From the NCBI GenBank assembly GCA_028274465.1, contig CM051456.1, positions 9,327,745 through 9,391,744 on the forward strand: a DNA stretch of 64,000 nt, given 5' to 3'. The notes under the pieces are model-generated. The model had not been told where the DNA came from, made no database searches, and worked only from the letters and a program-made list of their open reading frames with translations. The position numbers and the translations under genes are program-made. This document shows, in pieces, positions 59,101-64,000 of this stretch; within the stretch, counting starts at the first letter, position 1; each line of letters starts with the position of its first letter. Source of the DNA: Plantago ovata (Eukaryota; Streptophyta; Magnoliopsida; Lamiales; Plantaginaceae).

Positions 59101-62100
59101 CTTCTACAAGGATCTATCTCCTCTTCTGGAGCTTCCGTTAGAGAAACCCTGATGGTATCACCTAGACCATCCTGTGTAATCACCGGATATCTTGTTAGAC
59201 AACACATGTGAGTGTTTGCAGCTTATACTTGTACAAAATGTATTGATCAAAGTTAAATAAAAAATTAATTCTGTTGCCATTTGCAGCTAGTTCTTGAAAG
59301 TAGATAAGTAGTATAAGGAATACAGACTGTAGAAGTAAAAACAGATCAAAGCGAGATTATAAGCTAATGCAGATTAGCTCTAAGCACTACTTATCATTAA
59401 CTAACTGACCGTTCAGAGTTCACAACCAATGTGGAAGAGATAACTTAATTTTAGATAGAAACTAGCACTGACTAATTTGAAGTTAAGGGGGTACCATGAG
59501 AAGTGTCCCGATGCCAATTGCAGATTTCATCCGCCCATCTTCGCCCTCACCAGCTTCAGTTACTCCGAGGTGCAATGGGTAATCCCATCCTAGAACGTTC
59601 ATTTCAGCCACTAGAAGACGATATGCCTGAACCATAACAACAGGGTTGCTTGCTTTCATTGAGAACACAAAATTATGGAAGTCCATTTTCCGGCAAATTC
59701 TGGCGTACTCAAATGCAGATTCAACCTGTTACATGGGTGAATTGACATGATACTCACACAATCAGTATACATGAAAGGATGATGATGGATATTGTGGAAC
59801 CATGCTTTAAGGAAACTTAGCTACTAACCATCCCTCTAGGTGAGTCACCATAGTAGCTCATGATGCGATCCGAAAGACTACCATGGTTTGTCCCAATACG
59901 GATTGCCCTCCCGTACTGCTTACATTTTTCAACCAATGGTGTGAATACCTGATACGAAGCACAAACAAAAACATGACTCAAAATCTTGAGCAACAAAACA
60001 ATTCATTGTGTCAGTTCACTACATCATTAAGTGAATCTAGGATTACGAGGTCTCAGATACTTCACATTTTCGTTTCATATTCTCCATCATCACAAAGTGG
60101 AATTCAGCATTGAGGTGATCACTTAGCCCTCAAATTTGTAACTTTATTTCTTATTTAATTTCTAAACTGTTTGAATTTAACTTTTTTTGTTATTTCATTT
60201 CCAAATGGTTTGAAGATACTACTATATGTTGGAGGATAATTACAGAAATCCAACTCTGTGCAATATGTAAAGATCAAGTCTATTTGCATGCATAAGGCAG
60301 GGAGCAGACGAGCTACAAAATGTTGAACATATATAATGCATATTTATTGCTCCTTCCTTTTTACCCCGAAAGCAAAAGTACAGCACTACAGCCACCATCG
60401 TGGATTTGTATTTAGATGTAATGGCCATCAAGATGCTCACGTGAGAATATTAAACAAACACATGTAGCCCTTACCTTTTCAATATGCTCAAGCTCTTTCT
60501 GATAATCATCTTCTGTGTACTCAAGCTGCTCAAACTGTGCCCTTCTATCAGCTGAAAACAATTGGGTAAGTGGATTAAACCACTTGGCCATTCACTTATT
60601 CTAACCGAAGGGTGAAGGGGAAAATGGAATGAAGAAATAAGTAGAGAGATGGTGGTCTACTTACCAAAGTTCCCTGGGTTGACACGAATTTTGTCAAAGC
60701 ATTCAGCAACTCTCATAGCAACAGGTGGTGCAAAGTGAATATCCGCCACCAGAGGGATATTATAGCTGCAAATTAGGTTAATTATTCAGGACTATGCACA
60801 CAGACAAGATCTTAGATGACAAGTAAAAAAAAGGAAAAAGATAAAATTAAAACGAAGATTAATGTAGCTCTTACTTCTTCTGAACAAGGGTATTTTTAAT
60901 TTCAAAACACGAATCTGCTTCTTTCTTTCCTTGCACTGTGATGCGAACAATATCTGCTCCTTGATCTGCTATTCTCATAACCTGCATTAGGCACAGATCG
61001 TATTGTTTGCAATCAGAACATCAGTAATGTCTTCTTCGTTCTGCTATATATTGAACCAAAGTTTGCTTCTTAACTTCTCAAAGCAAATTGGATAAGTTGG
61101 GAAGTCTGAAGTCTTAGGTACACTTATTTTCTATAAAGTTGCAGAGTGCATCGTCAAAACACCAATACATACTACCAAGGGCACCACATATAACCTACTT
61201 ATGGGATAATATAATGAATGATACATTTAGCCAACGTATGAAAACTTAAACCCCACGGTTCAGATCCAACTGTACAACGTGAATCATGATCAACCTATTC
61301 TAAAAATGAATGACATGATAGATGCAATCTAAATATATTATGTTCATAGACCTAATAGCTTTGGCAGAAAGAACGAAAGACAGAGAGAAAAAACTTTCAA
61401 GGTTTACACCTTAATAAAAGCTTGATAGTCGCCGTACCTGTTCAACTGTTCCAGCAACATCCTTGGTATCTGTTGTGGTCATTGTCTGGATTCTGATGGG
61501 ATGCTCACTACCTAGAGCCACATTGCCAACCATCACGGTGCGAGTTTTCCTCCTGACGGTTTTATTGATGGATTCACAATACTTCTGCCTGGGAACTACA
61601 TTATGATGAAAAGTCAGATTCTCAGTAAACAGATGAATTAATGCTTAACATACTGGTGGTCAGAAGGCTCGAAACTCAGTGTTTCCAGAAGTAACATAAA
61701 GAATACCATTGAATATAAACTTGCAGTACAGGATTGACATCAGCTTTGCAAGCAAGAGGTTAATTCCGAATTTCTAAGATACAGAAAGCTCACACTCTGA
61801 TATACCCATGTTATACCATAGGAGTATATGGTATTTACAAGCATAAACCCAGAAACTAACATTTACTTCATATCATCAATCATTGTACCTATTGATAAAA
61901 TGTAACAACAGGCAATTTACTGCGAAAAGCAGCATGATCCTCGGAAACAACATAAGATATATACCTAATAGAGTGCTTCCATCTGATGCAGGCTCAAGTT
62001 CAACAGTTTCCGAACCAGGATTTGTCGAGTTCCTGACCACAGCTACCTTAGTTCTGCGGAACTTAACCCTTTGCAAGCCTGAAACTCTAACGAAATCAGA

Positions 62101-62178
62101 CGCTTTGACAAACCCAAGCCCTCGCTGATTCCTGCTCTTGAGCCCCGTAAATGAAGCTGGTACTGTCCCTGTCGCCAT
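56115..62178 (-). CDS. HDS: 4-hydroxy-3-methylbut-2-enyl diphosphate synthase, chloroplastic (HDS/IspG)
   Basis: Nineteen coding exons in transcript order: 61965-62178, 61438-61595, 60875-60981, 60665-60765, 60475-60551, 59829-59948, 59495-59725, 59055-59171, 58886-58960, 58725-58802, 58527-58586, 58377-58439, 58115-58259, 57891-58029, 57347-57424, 57114-57273, 56907-57005, 56535-56639 and 56115-56216. The 2229 nt encode 742 aa, close to the plant norm. The start is the ATG opening [12 protein letters not shown], as in other plants, not the in-frame ATG five codons upstream. Order: plastid transit peptide (about 1-75), TIM-barrel part with [13 protein letters not shown] and VADIHF, the plant-specific central insert, and the [4Fe-4S] domain with CPSC (646-649) and GCIVNGPGE (C680, E687). 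It converts MEcPP to HMBPP in the stromal MEP isoprenoid pathway using ferredoxin. Confidence 0.97.
56750..56901 (+). mobile_element. tRNA-derived SINE, copy 2, in HDS intron 17
   Basis: Near-identical to the SINE at 276-427: A-box TAGCTCAATTGG, B-box region GGTCATAGGTTCAATTC, the TAATTTATTACTAGCTTTG body, and an A-tail. The target duplication is ATTACCAAAACAC (56737-56749) and ATTACCGAAACAC (56902-56914), with one mismatch. It is antisense to HDS and sits directly at the 5' splice site of intron 17, whose exon-intron junction lies within the duplicated 13 bp. Confidence 0.88.
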
Positions 62179-62211
62179 TCTCAATTCCACCAAGTCTCAA
62201 ACCTCACCTCT

Positions 62212-62693
62212 CCTAAATCACAGAACATAACACCTAAGTTAATTAATTAATCCATATATATATATACAAATAAACCAGATCGCCCAAATGTGACCACAAA
62301 CAGTTGAAATGGCATAGAAAATCACGAAGAATATCAAGTAAACTCAAAAACGACAACTAATCCTATCAAATAACTGAGGCGACCATTCCTGTCTCCATTC
62401 TCAAACTTCAACCCTCTTAATCACAGGCAAACAACACCTAAAATGCAAGCTATACATACAAATAGTTACATGAAACAGAAAGCTCTATATCACTAAAATG
62501 AATCCAATTAGACAGGCAGCTATGTCAGTAAATCAAACCATAAAAAATCAACTGAATCGCCAAAATTCCTCCAAAAATTAAGCACAAACATATTCAAACG
62601 ACACAGTAATCACGAAAACTAGCAAGTAAATTGGATAAAACACAGATGAATTCTATGAAATAACTTGAATTGGACTGGATTAAGCAACTTACA
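62212..62693 (-). other. 5' UTR intron of HDS
   Basis: On the minus strand, CTTTCTGTAAGTTG gives a donor at 62692 and TGTGATTTAGGAGAGG an acceptor ending at 62213, so the leader is split into exons of about 62694-62780 and 62179-62212. Leader introns are common in plastid-pathway genes. Inferred from splice signals only. Confidence 0.6.
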
Positions 62694-62805
62694 GAAAGGG
62701 TGGAAAACTGAATCTCTCGAGCGATTGGAGCAAAAAGGAGCTGTGCAGAGAATGGGAGAACAGGTTGAAGTGAAATTCAGGAAAGAAACGAGGAGAGAAA
62801 GAGAG

Positions 62806-62813
62806 ATTATATA
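62806..62813 (-). promoter_or_regulatory. TATA box of HDS
   Basis: Minus-strand TATATAAT followed by a CT-rich initiator region (CTCTCTTTCTCTCC), about 110 bp before the leader-intron donor. Confidence 0.6.
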
Positions 62814-62819
62814 CGGAAG

Positions 62820-64000
62820 AAGAGTGAGAGTTATTTGACAGGTAAATGCTGACAAAAATGGCTAGTCTAGCATCTTATCAAAACCATTGTAATTAAATGC
62901 CCCGTTATTTTTCCGGGTGATAAAAGACGGGCAAAATAAGCAAGTTTTTATTTAAATTTGTGGCCCTTGAGTTTTGGGTTAATTGTGATCTGGGTCAACC
63001 TTGTTTCACGTTTCGTGTCCGGGGAAAAGGTTATTAAAAAATGGAAGCATAAGACATCACGTTATCATTGTCCAGACATGTTGGTTCCTGTTTCATTTTA
63101 GCACGATTTTTTAGTACTTAATTTGAAACAAACATAACAGTTACAAAATAACAAAATGGTGAAGAATTATCTTTGCTCTTTTGAATTTTGGGTTATAAAC
63201 TTTTCGAAGTTTTAGAATAGTCACGAATAGTTCGTTTAATACCCTACGATTAGACAATAAGATCATCAATGTATTAACTATTTTTCTCTTTGGTACCTTT
63301 GATTTCAAAAGCGTTCAAACTTTTTGGTAGATGAAGTGCACTCATGACAATTTTCCCTTTTCTTTATTCTTAATGCAATTTTATTGTAGAAATTGACAGA
63401 AAAACACCACTTGAAAGAAAATGAAGATTTGTACAAAACTTACATATTCCATTAGAGAATAAAAATCGATACCAGTGATACTTTAATTTTAAAACTATAA
63501 TGGTACTTAATAAAATTTTAAGTAGTATACGCATTATGTAATAAATGAAATTATAATACACAAAATTGCTATGTTGCCTAGCAAATATAAGAACTAATGT
63601 GCTAGAATGCATACAACACAAAATATTAAATCTAAAATTCGTGTGATAAATAAACAAAAGTTAAATTGGTTAGTACTGTATCTTCTATATATATTATTGA
63701 AATTAAGGCTTTATTTATTGTAACTCTATATATTTCTAAAATCATAAGTTTATAACCTTTCTACAATTCTACCCCTTATTTGCATTTTAATCTTTCTAAT
63801 TTCCTTTTTTAGTGTAACATTACAATCTTTTTAACCATTTTTCATAAGTACATATATGACATATTGTACCTAACAGTTTTTTTCCTTTCTTTCGGATGAC
63901 GTTAGAAACCCGACAACCGCTATATTTTTTGTGCGCACTGGGCAAAGGCCACAAACTCATACTCAAAAGGCATTAAAGTACCTAACCAGTTTTCATAAAA
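62820..64000. other. HDS upstream region and window end
   Basis: AT-rich. A weak 95-aa minus ORF at 63370-63657 has no domain. No gene or clear repeat supported. Confidence 0.4.

Overview
The window is AT-rich nuclear DNA of a flowering plant, probably a eudicot. The evidence is GT-AG introns, plant-only gene families, a plant-type ribosomal-protein promoter and a typical plant transposon load. I could not fix the family or genus from sequence alone. Ten host genes are supported: RPL12 (+), a small 84-aa protein (+), a PIP2 aquaporin (+, 4 exons), a disrupted F-box/LRR/FBD gene (+), a secreted single-pass membrane protein (+), a DUF247/UPF0481 protein (-), a 79-aa three-exon protein (-), an acidic-tailed protein disulfide isomerase ending in KDEL (+, 12 exons), a Pro/Ser-rich arabinogalactan-like membrane protein (+), and chloroplast HDS/IspG (-, 19 coding exons, 742 aa). 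The exon chains for PIP2, PDI, HDS and the 79-aa gene were joined by hand; every phase closes and the lengths fit the families.

Layout. 1-14 kb has no clear gene and is mostly repeats: a tRNA-derived SINE with perfect target duplication, a cluster of four CACGTG G-boxes, a long fold-back with a retroelement primer-site motif in its loop, a Stowaway MITE, a triple direct repeat with a Helitron-like end, a palindrome cluster, a 5'-truncated LINE, and a truncated copia-type LTR element that stops just before the RPL12 promoter. 14-28 kb carries RPL12, the 84-aa gene and PIP2, separated by MITEs. 29-36 kb holds the F-box gene, with a hAT element inside its last coding exon and a Helitron-like terminus in an intron; a second hAT-like element and another LINE lie downstream. 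37-63 kb is the gene-dense half.

The neighbouring genes are not functionally linked as in an operon. They act in cytosolic translation (RPL12), plasma-membrane water transport (PIP2), ER oxidative folding (PDI) and the plastid MEP isoprenoid pathway (HDS). The most interesting points are: a SINE whose target duplication copied the 5' splice site of HDS intron 17, leaving two candidate donors exactly 165 nt (55 codons) apart; the hAT insertion in the F-box exon with an intact 8-bp duplication, and a 167-bp MITE with the same terminal motif 12 kb away; and LINE tails at 9.5 and 36 kb that share an internal repeat of roughly 110 bp. I found no CRISPR array, operon or other prokaryote-type system, and no clearly new multi-gene system.
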